This document shows, one piece after another, positions 16,558-25,254 of a stretch of 64,000 nucleotides of DNA (position 1 is its first letter; every line of letters starts with the position of its first letter). The position numbers and the translations under genes are program-made. The DNA comes from Brevundimonas sp. UBA5713 (GTDB lineage Bacteria; Pseudomonadota; Alphaproteobacteria; Caulobacterales; Caulobacteraceae), in contig NZ_DIGV01000051.1 in assembly GCF_002419815.1 (NCBI RefSeq), positions 17,361 to 81,360 on the forward strand. The letters run 5' to 3'. The notes beneath the pieces are model-generated. The model was not told where the DNA came from, made no database searches, and saw only the letters and a list, made by a program, of their open reading frames with translations.

Positions 16558-17718
16558 TCAGGCGACGATGCGACTACCCGCTTGCGGTTGGCGGTCATAG
16601 TTGCCCGTAGGCGCGACCATATCCAGACGATCCATCAGATAGTTCAGGTCATCGCGACCGATGACGTGCATCTGGGTCATGAACCGCTCCAGCATACGCT
16701 GGCGGAAAACTTCGGGGTCTGGTGCAGCCCCCTCGCCTTGCAGGGTGCGCCACGTATCGACGCCCGCACGGAAGGCCGAGAACAGGCGCGGCGGCAGGCC
16801 CGCGCGATCATAGATGGCCCGCAGCCCCAACGGCCCTGCATCATGCACCATCAGCCAGACGCGGTGATGCGGCACCTGCGCCAGTAGCGACAGGGCGTGC
16901 TCGAACATGGCCATCTGCCCGCGCGCCACAGCCCGCAGCAGCAGAGACGCCGTCAGCGCCCTGCGCAAATGTAGCCGCGCCACAAACTGGGGCAGGTCAT
17001 CGGCGGACATGGCCTCATCGATGAGGTCAATCGTCGCCCGTTCACGGGCAAACTCCGACAGGCGCACCGCCGTCTCTGCGGGTACGGCATGACGATGAAC
17101 CAAATGGTCGCGCACCGCCTCGCTGGCCACTTCCAACAGGCGCTCGACAATGGCGGGCGGCAGGACCTGACGCAGGGCCATGGCGGCCACCATGTCGGGG
17201 TCCTCGCTGAACCGGTCCATGGCCACGCCCATGGCGCGCTCGGAAAAGTCGGCATTGTCGTTGGCGGCCAGCGTGCGCACGGCCTCGACGCCCGCCTCGG
17301 CGGCGATCACCTCTGACACATCGCGAGAGACGGTGGCGCGAGAGGCTACTGCCATCTGTCGCGCCACCGAGCCCGCCCGAACAATCTCTATGAGGTCCTC
17401 ATCGCCAAAGACAGGCGAGTTGCGGATGACCGGAATGGCAATGGAATCGATATCAGCCGCCAGTCGGCGCGCGACCTCGATCGGCACCAGATTGGACGAC
17501 CGCAGCGTGACCGCCAGTGCGCGCCGCACCAGTTCAGCCGCGTCCTGCGACAGGATTCTGATGATCTTTCTGGCCGCTTCGCGCTCAAGAGGATCCAACT
17601 CGACGCGCTCCATGCTGCGACACAGCTTGTGCACCTCGATGGCGCGCTCTTCCTCGCTGTCTGAACGCAGAAGGCGTTCGAGATCGTTATCGCTCAGGTG
17701 CAGGCAGCTCGAGGTCAT
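16558..17718 (-). CDS. DUF2336 domain protein (386 aa)
   Basis: Second DUF2336 protein of the window. It shares with the first the segments VIRNSPVFGDEDLIEIV, REVLPP-type helices and SLLAQVPHHRVWLM near the end, but is only distantly similar outside those. All-alpha, no membrane segment, Arg/Glu-rich, thus likely a cytoplasmic helical-repeat protein. It ends 12 nt from the convergent Hpt gene. In Caulobacterales such proteins are often near two-component genes, so a link to the phosphorelay is possible but unproven. Direct repeats at 17789-17835 lie upstream. Confidence 0.88.
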   Translation of the reverse strand: MTSSCLHLSDNDLERLLRSDSEEERAIEVHKLCRSMERVELDPLEREAARKIIRILSQDAAELVRRALAVTLRSSNLVPIEVARRLAADIDSIAIPVIRNSPVFGDEDLIEIVRAGSVARQMAVASRATVSRDVSEVIAAEAGVEAVRTLAANDNADFSERAMGVAMDRFSEDPDMVAAMALRQVLPPAIVERLLEVASEAVRDHLVHRHAVPAETAVRLSEFARERATIDLIDEAMSADDLPQFVARLHLRRALTASLLLRAVARGQMAMFEHALSLLAQVPHHRVWLMVHDAGPLGLRAIYDRAGLPPRLFSAFRAGVDTWRTLQGEGAAPDPEVFRQRMLERFMTQMHVIGRDDLNYLMDRLDMVAPTGNYDRQPQAGSRIVA

Positions 17719-17788
17719 TGTCGTCTCGGCGAGCAGCGTTCAAGATAGCTTAACCGTATGCAGCAGCTCGTTAAGAAGCCGTTACATT

Positions 17789-17835
17789 ATGATACGAACC
17801 TGATTCTTGAGTTTTCGTTTCAAAATGAGACGAAC
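17789..17835 (-). promoter_or_regulatory. Direct repeats upstream of the DUF2336 gene
   Basis: Read on the minus strand, GTTCGTCTCATTTTG and GTTCGTATCATAATG (12 of 15 identical) lie 36 bp apart in the 123-nt gap before 17718. They could bind a regulator. No known consensus is recognised. Confidence 0.4.
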
Positions 17836-17841
17836 GATCGA

Positions 17842-18630
17842 TCAGCTCTGTTCAGCAGAGGCGGAAAACGCGCCTTTGAAATGGGACGGCTCGCTGCCTT
17901 CCTGTCCCAGCAACAGCGTCAGAAGCGTCTGATCCTGCTTCAGGCGATCCAGTCGCGCCACCAGTGCCTGATCCTTTTCGCCAAGCGTCGGTGCCTCGGG
18001 CTTGCCATTGGTGACAGGCCCCGCGCTGCCGCCTGCGGTGCTTTGCAGATTGGCATAGACCTCGGCCACGGTCGCCGGACGCCCGCCCTTATAAAAGATC
18101 GACCGGTTGGCCGAAGCGGCCTCCGGGAAAAGCGACGCCGCGCTGCTGCCGGGGCGGGTGCGCATGGTCTCTATCAACTTGGCAGCCCCCGCCGGTCCCA
18201 GAAAGTGGGCGGCATAAAGGTCCCCTGCCCCCGGCTCAATGCCCGTGCGTCCGCGCAGATAGGCGGCGTTGGATGCCGTCAGCTCTGCCGCCATGGTCGA
18301 GGCCGCCTGCGGATCGAAGCGAAGGTCCAGCACGACATTGCGGGCCGAGCCGCGCACCTGCCAGCGGCCATCACTGCCCTGATAGATCAGATCGGCATAC
18401 TGGCCATAGCCGTGCTTGTGGCCGTTCTGTTTGACCGTCGCCAACCACGTTTGTTCGATAAATTGGAACAGGCCAGATGCAGAGGATGTACGGGCGCGGG
18501 CGTCGGGGTTCAACGCACTTTCGCGACGCGCGGTCTTCATCAGGAAATCGAAATCGACCCCTGTTGACGATGAGGCGCGCCGGATGGCCGCCTCAACGCG
18601 AGATGAAGATGGAATCGCTCCGACGCTCAT
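17842..18630 (-). CDS. Lytic transglycosylase, SLT family
   Basis: A 262-residue protein with a lysozyme-like fold. Catalytic Glu37 sits in RRESALNP, then SASGLFQFIEQTWL and later YAAHFLGPAGAAKL, as in transglycosylases of the flagellar/pilus type. It cuts peptidoglycan between MurNAc and GlcNAc. No Sec signal peptide is apparent, which is common in flagellum-associated members exported by another route. ATG 18630 is preferred; an upstream TTG/GTG would only add 15 non-family residues. The C-terminus is a charged helix. Nearby genes are not flagellar. Confidence 0.88.
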   Translation of the reverse strand: MSVGAIPSSSRVEAAIRRASSSTGVDFDFLMKTARRESALNPDARARTSSASGLFQFIEQTWLATVKQNGHKHGYGQYADLIYQGSDGRWQVRGSARNVVLDLRFDPQAASTMAAELTASNAAYLRGRTGIEPGAGDLYAAHFLGPAGAAKLIETMRTRPGSSAASLFPEAASANRSIFYKGGRPATVAEVYANLQSTAGGSAGPVTNGKPEAPTLGEKDQALVARLDRLKQDQTLLTLLLGQEGSEPSHFKGAFSASAEQS

Positions 18631-18800
18631 AGGTTGACGGTCGCTAACCAAGGTTAACAGAACCCTAACACACAACCTTGGCCATTAACGAATCGGTATC
18701 AAACCGCACTCTTCGGGACAGTTGTCCACAAAACGCCGCAATGTGAGCCTGATCATAGCCTTGTGGGTCTGGGGGGGACCTGCGAACGGAGGCGCAGATC

Positions 18801-19541
18801 ATGATGATGACACGTGCCGCAGGCGGAGCGAATCTGTCCGCCATTCTGGATCACCGCGGCGGAGCGACCAGCTCGCGTCGACTGTGGACCGCCGTACTCG
18901 TAACCGCCTTGGCCGCCCATGCGGGCGTGGGTGTCTGGCTATATCACAGCCGCTTTGACCTGCCCGCGGCCCTCACTCCGCCCGTGACCGAGGTCCAGCC
19001 TACTGTTGTGTATCTGGATCGTCCGAAGCCCGAACCTGTCGAGCGCAAACCTGCGCCGACCGCTGCAGCTCCGGCCATCCACCGCCCGACGGCACCGATA
19101 CCCGCCACCGTCGAGACCTTAAATGTGCCGGTGTCCACGGTGACGGATTCGACCGCCGCCACCATCACCCTGGCCACGCCGGTTCTGACTGAAAGCCATG
19201 GGACGGTCACAGCACCGACCGTGCCCGCCGCACCGCCTGCCCCGCCGGTGATCAACAATCCCGACTGGGTCCAGCGTCCGTCCGCCGACCAGCTGATGCG
19301 CGCCTATCCCAATGCGGCGCTGGATCGCAATGTTTCGGGTCAGGCCGTGATCAGTTGTCAGGTGCTGACCTCTGGCCGTCTCAGCGGCTGTGCCGTCACG
19401 TCAGAGACAGGCCGGTACGGCTTTGGCCGCGCGGCCCTGAACCTGTCGCGCCACTTCGTCATGAGTCCGCGCACCGTTGACGGTCAGGCCGTGGACGGAG
19501 CCCGCGTGGACGTCACTATCCGCTTCAATCTGGCGGACTAG
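18801..19541 (+). CDS. TonB-like energy transducer protein
   Basis: Residues 27-47 form the single membrane anchor. They are followed by a long Pro/Ala/Thr-rich periplasmic spacer and a C-terminal TonB domain (about 165-246) with the sequence GQAVISCQVLTSGRLSGCAV. TonB transmits proton-motive force from ExbB-ExbD to outer-membrane receptors. Two cysteines in the domain match those in the protein at 45487, so both belong to the same subfamily, likely disulphide-bonded. GGAGG lies before ATG 18801, and two further ATGs follow. ExbBD and a receptor are not in the window. Its stop overlaps the convergent ThiO-like gene by 4 nt (CTAG). Confidence 0.88.
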   Translation: MMMTRAAGGANLSAILDHRGGATSSRRLWTAVLVTALAAHAGVGVWLYHSRFDLPAALTPPVTEVQPTVVYLDRPKPEPVERKPAPTAAAPAIHRPTAPIPATVETLNVPVSTVTDSTAATITLATPVLTESHGTVTAPTVPAAPPAPPVINNPDWVQRPSADQLMRAYPNAALDRNVSGQAVISCQVLTSGRLSGCAVTSETGRYGFGRAALNLSRHFVMSPRTVDGQAVDGARVDVTIRFNLAD

Positions 19542-20551
19542 AACCGCCGAGGATCGAGGGCTGGTTCCGGCAAGGGCTGGCCCTCGACAGCCGCCAAGAT
19601 CTGCGCGCCCACCAAAGGTGCCAACAGCCAGCCATTGCGGCGCGGGGCCAATGCCAGATGCAAGCCCTCCTCGACCGGACCCGCCAGCGGCAACCCGTCA
19701 CCGGAAGCTGCGCGAATGCCTGCCCGCCACCTCATCGGGATCATGCGCGGCGGCTGCCCCAGAATACGGAAGGCCGCGTCCAGCATGGACTGGCACATCG
19801 CCGGATCAGGCGTCAGATCCCGCACCCCGTTCTCCATCGTCGCCCCGATCACCGATCCTCCGGCATAGGGGCCGGCATTTACAGGCGCGATATAGGCCCC
19901 CGGCCCGCGCACCACATGGTCAGACAGTCGCTCATGCGTAATGCCGATCAGACCGCGAATGGGGATCAGCGCGCTGACCGCCGCCACTGCCCGCTCGGGC
20001 GTACCGTCGATCGAGGCCGCCGCCCCTGTAGCGACCACCAGTTCATCGGCCCTTAGCGTCTGACTGTCGGTCACCACCGACCAGCCGTCGCCGTCACGCG
20101 CAACGGACTGCACCTTTTCATGCAGACGGGTGATGCCCTGCGCCATCACGGCCAGCGCCGCGACGGGGTCCAGCTTGGCATCCTCGTTGGTGACCAGCGT
20201 CTGGCTGGGGGCGTCGAAGTGATGTTCGAACCCGCGCGCAGTCATCCGCTCGGACAGTTTCTGCGCGCCCTCCCCGCGCCATTCGGCGGGCATCAGTTGC
20301 AGGTCCACACCCGCCTCGGCGGCGAATGACGTCCACAGCGCGCGGCTGCGTTTCAACAGTTCGGCCAACTGCGGCGACAGATCGTCAATCGCCGTCTCCA
20401 TGGCCGGCGCGATCATGCCCGCCGCCACCGAGGCCGCAGGCGTGTCGTCCGGTGCCACCACCGTCACCGAATGTCCGGCCAGGCGCAGGCAAGCCGCCGT
20501 GGCCAGTCCGAAACTGCCTGCGCCGATGATGACGATGTCTTTGCGGGTCAT
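19538..20551 (-). CDS. FAD-dependent oxidoreductase, ThiO/glycine oxidase-like
   Basis: A 337-residue protein of the D-amino-acid oxidase fold. It has GAGSFG (10-15) at the N-terminus, AAGMIAPAMET shortly after, ADELVVATGAAAS for the second FAD contact, and GDGLPLAGPV near the end. ThiO makes iminoglycine for the thiazole of thiamine; other members oxidise different amines. No thiamine genes are adjacent, so the substrate is uncertain. ATG 20551 is preferred because it starts right before the Rossmann strand; an upstream in-frame start would overlap pckG. It follows pckG by 71 nt on the same strand. Confidence 0.85.
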   Translation of the reverse strand: MTRKDIVIIGAGSFGLATAACLRLAGHSVTVVAPDDTPAASVAAGMIAPAMETAIDDLSPQLAELLKRSRALWTSFAAEAGVDLQLMPAEWRGEGAQKLSERMTARGFEHHFDAPSQTLVTNEDAKLDPVAALAVMAQGITRLHEKVQSVARDGDGWSVVTDSQTLRADELVVATGAAASIDGTPERAVAAVSALIPIRGLIGITHERLSDHVVRGPGAYIAPVNAGPYAGGSVIGATMENGVRDLTPDPAMCQSMLDAAFRILGQPPRMIPMRWRAGIRAASGDGLPLAGPVEEGLHLALAPRRNGWLLAPLVGAQILAAVEGQPLPEPALDPRRF

Positions 20552-20622
20552 GGTCGAATTGAAATGGGGCACGGGCTGTCCTTCGACCTCCCGCGCCCCG
20601 ATTTCAAGACAGGATTTAAGTC

Positions 20623-22470
20623 TTATTCCGCCGCGATGCGGGCCGCGCGGGCCTCTGCCAAACGCTTGGTCAGCGCTGCATGCTGGTCCCACAGGGCCTT
20701 GGGCAGACGGTCACCGAACTTTTCATAGAAGGACGGGATCAGGCTGGCTTCCTCGGTCCAGACGTCGGCATCAACGTCCAGCAGGGTCGACAGCTGGGCT
20801 TCGCTCAACTCCAGACCCGACAGGTCCAGACCATCGCGCGCCGGAATACGGCCCACGGCGGTGTCGACCGCAGCGCCCTTGCCTTCCAGACGCTCGACGA
20901 TCCACTTCAGCACGCGGGCATTGTCACCAAAGCCCGGCCACACGAACTTGCCGTTCTCGTCCTTGCGGAACCAGTTGACGAAGAAGAAACGCGGCAGCTT
21001 CGATGCGTCGGGAGCCGAAGCCCCGACCTTCAGCCAATGTGCGAAATAGTCGCCCATGTTGTAGCCGCAGAAGGGCAGCATGGCGAACGGGTCGCGGCGC
21101 AGCTCGCCGACCTTGTTTTCGGCGGCAGCAGTCCCTTCCGAAGCAACAGTCGAGCCGAGGAACACACCGTGTTCCCAGTCGAACGCTTCGGTCACCAGCG
21201 GCACAGCCGAGGCACGACGACCGCCGAACAGGATGGCGTCGATCGGCACGCCGGCCGGATCTTCCCACTCAGGGGCGATCGACGGGCACTGGCCTGCCCA
21301 AACGGCAAAGCGGGCGTTCGGGTGAGCGGCAGGCTCGCCCGAGGCCGGATCGTGCGGCTGGCCCTTCCAGTTGGTCATGCCTTCCGGCACGTCCTTGGTC
21401 AGACCTTCCCACCACACATCGTTGTCGGCAGTCAGGGCGACGTTGGTGAAGATGGTGTCCTTCACCAGCGTTTCGAGCGCGTTTTTGTTGGTATTGCGGC
21501 TGGTGCCCGGTGCCACGCCGAAGAAGCCCGCTTCGGGGTTCACGGCATAGAGGCGGCCATCGTCGCCGAAACGCATCCAGGCGATGTCGTCACCGACCGT
21601 CTCGGCCTTCCAGCCGTCGAGTGCCGGTTGCAACATGGCGAGGTTGGTTTTGCCGCAGGCCGACGGGAAGGCGGCGGCGACATATTTCACCACACCTTCC
21701 GGCGAGGTCAGCTTGAGAATGAGCATGTGCTCGGCCAGCCATCCCTCGTCGCGGGCCATGACCGAGGCGATACGCAGGGCGTAGCACTTCTTGCCCAGCA
21801 GGGCGTTGCCGCCGTAGCCCGAGCCGTACGACCAGATTTCGCGCGTTTCCGGATAGTGGACGATCCACTTGTCCTCGTTGCACGGCCAAGCCACATCCGC
21901 CTGACCTTCGGCCAGCGGCGCGCCCAGCGTGTGAACCGCCGGAACGAAGAAGCCGTTTTCACCGATCTGTTCCAGAGCGGCCTTGCCCATGCGGGTCATG
22001 ACGCCCATCGACAGGGCCACATAGCCGCTGTCGGTGATCTCAACGCCCAGCGCCGAAATGTGCGAGCCCAGCGGGCCCATGCAGAACGGCACCACATACA
22101 TGGTGCGGCCCTTCATGCAGCCTGCGAACAGGCCTTCCATGCGGTCGCGCATTTCCACCGGATCAGCCCAGTTATTGGTCGGACCGGCATCAATTTCATT
22201 TTCAGAGCAGATGAAGGTGCGGCTTTCCACGCGCGCCACATCCTTGGGATCGGAAGCGGCATAGTAGCAGCCGGGACGCTTGCTTTGGTCCAGAGCCTTC
22301 AGCGTGCCCTTTTCGATCAGGTCAGCAATGATCTGCTGCTTCTCGGCTTCAGAACCATCGCACCACTGCACACGATCCGGCTGCGTCAGCGAAGCGATCT
22401 GCTCCACCCAGGCGACAAGGCCCTGATGCTGCGTCGGGGCCGGATGAAGGCCGGGGATCGGTTGGCTCAC
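20623..22470 (-). CDS. pckG: Phosphoenolpyruvate carboxykinase, GTP-dependent
   Basis: The 615-residue enzyme has the GTP-type PEPCK signature FPSACGKTN, with the hyper-reactive cysteine just before the kinase P-loop. It also has GTP-type features FCMGPLG, CNEDKW and GVAPGTSRNTN. It converts oxaloacetate and GTP to phosphoenolpyruvate, CO2 and GDP, the first committed gluconeogenic step. The start GTG 22470 has AGGAGA 8 nt upstream; earlier ATGs add a non-family leader. E. coli and Rhizobium use the unrelated ATP-type enzyme, so this is a distinguishing trait. An inverted repeat (22605-22639) lies upstream. Confidence 0.97.
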   Translation of the reverse strand: MSQPIPGLHPAPTQHQGLVAWVEQIASLTQPDRVQWCDGSEAEKQQIIADLIEKGTLKALDQSKRPGCYYAASDPKDVARVESRTFICSENEIDAGPTNNWADPVEMRDRMEGLFAGCMKGRTMYVVPFCMGPLGSHISALGVEITDSGYVALSMGVMTRMGKAALEQIGENGFFVPAVHTLGAPLAEGQADVAWPCNEDKWIVHYPETREIWSYGSGYGGNALLGKKCYALRIASVMARDEGWLAEHMLILKLTSPEGVVKYVAAAFPSACGKTNLAMLQPALDGWKAETVGDDIAWMRFGDDGRLYAVNPEAGFFGVAPGTSRNTNKNALETLVKDTIFTNVALTADNDVWWEGLTKDVPEGMTNWKGQPHDPASGEPAAHPNARFAVWAGQCPSIAPEWEDPAGVPIDAILFGGRRASAVPLVTEAFDWEHGVFLGSTVASEGTAAAENKVGELRRDPFAMLPFCGYNMGDYFAHWLKVGASAPDASKLPRFFFVNWFRKDENGKFVWPGFGDNARVLKWIVERLEGKGAAVDTAVGRIPARDGLDLSGLELSEAQLSTLLDVDADVWTEEASLIPSFYEKFGDRLPKALWDQHAALTKRLAEARAARIAAE

Positions 22471-22604
22471 GTCTGCTCTCCTGAATCCATTTGCGCCCCC
22501 TACACGGGCGCCCGCGTGTATGATCACGCTTGGTTTCAGGCGAAATGACGCTTGGTGCACGTCGCGTCAACCTCGATAACGACATTCCGCACTGCACCAT
22601 TTTT

Positions 22605-22639
22605 CTAAACGATCAGAATAGTTTGTTTTTCTCGTTTAG
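22605..22639. promoter_or_regulatory. Inverted repeat upstream of pckG
   Basis: CTAAACGA (22605-22612) pairs perfectly with TCGTTTAG (22632-22639) across a 19-nt, AT-rich spacer. It is 135 nt upstream of the pckG start, in a 294-nt gap that also holds the 3' end of the MFS gene. It may be an operator; AT-rich spacing also resembles a promoter. Confidence 0.45.
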
Positions 22640-22764
22640 CGGCAAAGACTAAGGCCGTTTCACGTACGCGCGAGCCGCGGGTGCATGATCCCCAACGAAG
22701 TGCACAGGTTAGAACATATCTCGGCAGCGCTCTCGATTCGGTATTTCAAGCACTTAGAGTGCCG

Positions 22765-23937
22765 TCATCGAGAGTTCTGACGCGCTGCACCTGCAATGAT
22801 CAGCACCACCCCCGTCAGACCCAGTACAACCAGCATGGCATGGCGCAGCCCCCACGCCTCGCCCGCCAGTCCAAGCAACGGGGGACCAGCCAGAAAGGCG
22901 CAATAGCCCATGATGGCCACCAGCTTCACGCGTTGCTCGCCCTGCTCTCCTTCGGCAGCGGCAGAGATGGCCAACGGGAAGCTCATGGAGACACCTAGAC
23001 CCCAAAGGACGGCACCCACTACGGCCATCCACGGCGCGGTTCCCATGATGACGGCGACCATGCCCAGTCCCGAGATCACGGCCCCGCCGCGAATGATCGC
23101 GACGCGCCCATAGCGCTTCAAGATCCCGCCGCCACCCAAACGCCCCGCCGTCACCGCGGCTGCAAAGGCCATATAGGTCAAGGAGCCCGTGGACTTCGAG
23201 GTGCCGTACTCGTCCACCGCCAGAATGGGCAGCCAGTCCGTGGCCGAACCTTCGGCCAGAGCCACCGCCAGAACGATCAGGCCGATCAACAGCAACGGGC
23301 CGTTGACGATGCCCAGCACGGAGCCGTTCGACTGGGTCGGCTCCCCTTCATTTCGCACGCGCAGGCCGGTTGATGGCGGCAACTGCCGGACGAAATAGAG
23401 CGCGGCAGCCGCGGCCACCAAAAACACAACACTCAGGTGAACCGACAGCGACACCGCAAAATGCGTCAGCACAAATCCGAGCACCGCGCCGATCAGGGCC
23501 CCGAGGCTAAAACATCCATGAAGGGTGTGCAGCACATGGGTTCCGGTGGCCCGTTCCAGTGCGGCACCTTCCAGATTGATAGCGATCTCGCACAGCCCCA
23601 CGCCTGCTCCGAACAGAAACAGTCCCAGAACCGTCAACGGTATCAATCCCGATCCCGTCCCGCCTGCGATAAAGAGCAAAGATCCGATCAGAGATGCCAT
23701 GCCGATCGTGGTCACCTTGCGAGCCCCGATACGGCTGATCAGCGGACCAGACGCCAGCACACCTGTCATGGCACCCGTAGACATGCCGAAAAGCACCATG
23801 CCCATCTCGGCCACGTTGACGTCCAGCATCTCGCGGATCGCAGGCGTACGCGTGATCCATGACGCCAGAGCCACCCCGGGCAAGAAGTAGAGAACGAGCA
23901 GGGCGATTTTCAATCGACGGGCATCTGCCGGAAACAT
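22765..23937 (-). CDS. MFS transporter (12-helix type)
   Basis: This 390-residue protein has about twelve hydrophobic segments. Family landmarks are ASWITRTPAIREML, the loop 2-3 motif GPLISRIGARKV, and the central cytoplasmic loop around RVRNEGEPTQSNG. MFS proteins move small molecules by proton coupling. The layout resembles fucose-permease/YbjJ-like or sugar-efflux-like members, but the substrate is unknown. ATG 23937 lies next to a shared operator with the divergent TetR gene, which probably represses it and suggests an efflux or uptake role responsive to the TetR ligand. Confidence 0.88.
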   Translation of the reverse strand: MFPADARRLKIALLVLYFLPGVALASWITRTPAIREMLDVNVAEMGMVLFGMSTGAMTGVLASGPLISRIGARKVTTIGMASLIGSLLFIAGGTGSGLIPLTVLGLFLFGAGVGLCEIAINLEGAALERATGTHVLHTLHGCFSLGALIGAVLGFVLTHFAVSLSVHLSVVFLVAAAAALYFVRQLPPSTGLRVRNEGEPTQSNGSVLGIVNGPLLLIGLIVLAVALAEGSATDWLPILAVDEYGTSKSTGSLTYMAFAAAVTAGRLGGGGILKRYGRVAIIRGGAVISGLGMVAVIMGTAPWMAVVGAVLWGLGVSMSFPLAISAAAEGEQGEQRVKLVAIMGYCAFLAGPPLLGLAGEAWGLRHAMLVVLGLTGVVLIIAGAARQNSR

Positions 23938-23956
23938 CGGCCACTCCACAACGCTA

Positions 23957-23995
23957 TGTGTACAAACGTACGCAAACAATGTACATTTGTACACA
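23957..23995. promoter_or_regulatory. TetR-type operator between MFS and tetR genes
   Basis: TGTGTACAAA-C-GTAC pairs with GTAC-A-TTTGTACACA, giving a 39-bp imperfect palindrome in which TGTACA-like half sites recur. It sits 20 nt from the MFS start and 24 nt from the tetR start, so a bound TetR dimer would block both promoters. Confidence 0.75.
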
Positions 23996-24018
23996 TTGGT
24001 TGCGGAAGGATTTCATTT

Positions 24019-24582
24019 TTGTCCGACACTGAAGGCCGAACTCGTCGGCATGACCCCGAACGCCGCGAGCGCATCATGCGTGCGACGCTGGACGTGATCG
24101 CCGAACAGGGCACGCAGGGCGTCACCCACCGCCGCGTCGCCGCGCGCGCCGATGTGCCGCTTGGCTCGATGACCTATCATTTCGAAGGGATGGACGACCT
24201 GCTGCAACACAGCTTCAGTCTTTATGCCCAGCAGGTGGGCGACCATTTTGACGCCATCATCGCGCCGGCCAATTCCCCGGAGCAAGCCTGCGAGGCGTTA
24301 ACCGACTATATCTTCTCGCCATTCTGGGAACAGCCACGGCACATCACCTTGATGATGGAGCTGTACAGCTATGTGTCCTGCAATCCGGACATGCGCGAGC
24401 AAGTCAAACGCTGGCTGGAAGGTGGTCGCCACTGGCTGATGCGCCACTTTGACGAAGCCACGGCCGTAGGGCTGGACGCCTTTGTCGAGGGCCTACTGAT
24501 TCACCGCGTGGTTGCCCCCGCCTATATGCCGCGCGAGCGTGTTCGAATCCTGATACGCCGACTGGGGCATTGCACAGATTAA
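24019..24582 (+). CDS. TetR family transcriptional regulator
   Basis: The 187-residue protein opens with an HTH: RRERIMRATLDVIAEQGTQ, then GVTHRRVAARADVPLG, then SMTYHFEGMDDLL. The C-terminal domain is helical. It most likely represses the divergent MFS gene and itself through the palindrome at 23957-23995. The start is TTG 24019, which has GGAAGGA 8 nt before it; the longer reading frame (from 23956) would run through the operator. The last residues sit before a 39-nt gap to the DUF938 gene. Confidence 0.92.
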   Translation: MSDTEGRTRRHDPERRERIMRATLDVIAEQGTQGVTHRRVAARADVPLGSMTYHFEGMDDLLQHSFSLYAQQVGDHFDAIIAPANSPEQACEALTDYIFSPFWEQPRHITLMMELYSYVSCNPDMREQVKRWLEGGRHWLMRHFDEATAVGLDAFVEGLLIHRVVAPAYMPRERVRILIRRLGHCTD

Positions 24583-24621
24583 ACGGGTGCGCGGCTGCGG
24601 CAGGCCGTCTATCGTGGGCGA

Positions 24622-25254
24622 ATGCACACCATGGACAGCCTTGGCCACGCACCGGACGGTGCCCTGATTTCTCCCGCCGCCGCACGCAATGCCGATGCCA
24701 TTCTGGCGCGGCTAAAGCCCCACCTGCCTGAAAGCGGCAAGGTGCTGGAGATCGCCTCGGGCTCGGGCCAGCACGCCGTTCATTTCGCCTCGGCCCTGCC
24801 CCACATCCATTGGCAGCCATCCGATCCCAGTGCCGACGCGCGCCGCAGCATCGACCTGTGGGCCAAGGCCACCGCCCTGCCCAACATCGGCACCGCTATC
24901 AATCTGGATGTTCTGGATGAGGCTTCGTGGCCGCAAGGGCCTTATGACGCTATCGCCTGCATCAACATGGTGCACATCAGCCCATGGGCCGCGACCGAAG
25001 GTTTGATGCAACTGGCACAAAGCCGCCTGCCTCTGGGCGGTCTTCTGTATCTGTATGGCCCCTATAAGGAGGCCGACGTCCCGCTGGCTGATTCCAATGC
25101 CGCCTTCGATGCCAGTTTGAAGGCGCGTGATCCCAGCTGGGGTTTGCGCGACAGGGGCGAGGTCGAAAACCTCGCCCGCGCTGCCGGCTTTAGACTGACG
25201 TTGCGCTCGGAAATGCCCGCCAACAACCTCAGCCTGCAGTTCCGCAAGATTTAG
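24622..25254 (+). CDS. DUF938 methyltransferase-like protein
   Basis: A 210-residue protein of the DUF938 family. The N-terminus has ISPAAARNADAIL; then comes SAM-fold motif I VLEIASGSGQHAVHF, and QPSDPSADARRS at the end of strand 2. Members look like class I SAM-dependent methyltransferases but the substrate is not known. Start ATG 24622 or 24631 are both possible. It follows tetR by 39 nt. Its stop overlaps the convergent gene at 25251 by 4 nt (TTAG). There is no regulator or metabolic clue in the neighbourhood. Confidence 0.88.
   Translation: MHTMDSLGHAPDGALISPAAARNADAILARLKPHLPESGKVLEIASGSGQHAVHFASALPHIHWQPSDPSADARRSIDLWAKATALPNIGTAINLDVLDEASWPQGPYDAIACINMVHISPWAATEGLMQLAQSRLPLGGLLYLYGPYKEADVPLADSNAAFDASLKARDPSWGLRDRGEVENLARAAGFRLTLRSEMPANNLSLQFRKI

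Noticed and set aside
20680..22548. 622-codon frame on the plus strand opposite pckG
   Set aside because: It mirrors the codon periodicity of pckG, has no family match and no start signals. GC-rich third positions create such antisense frames.
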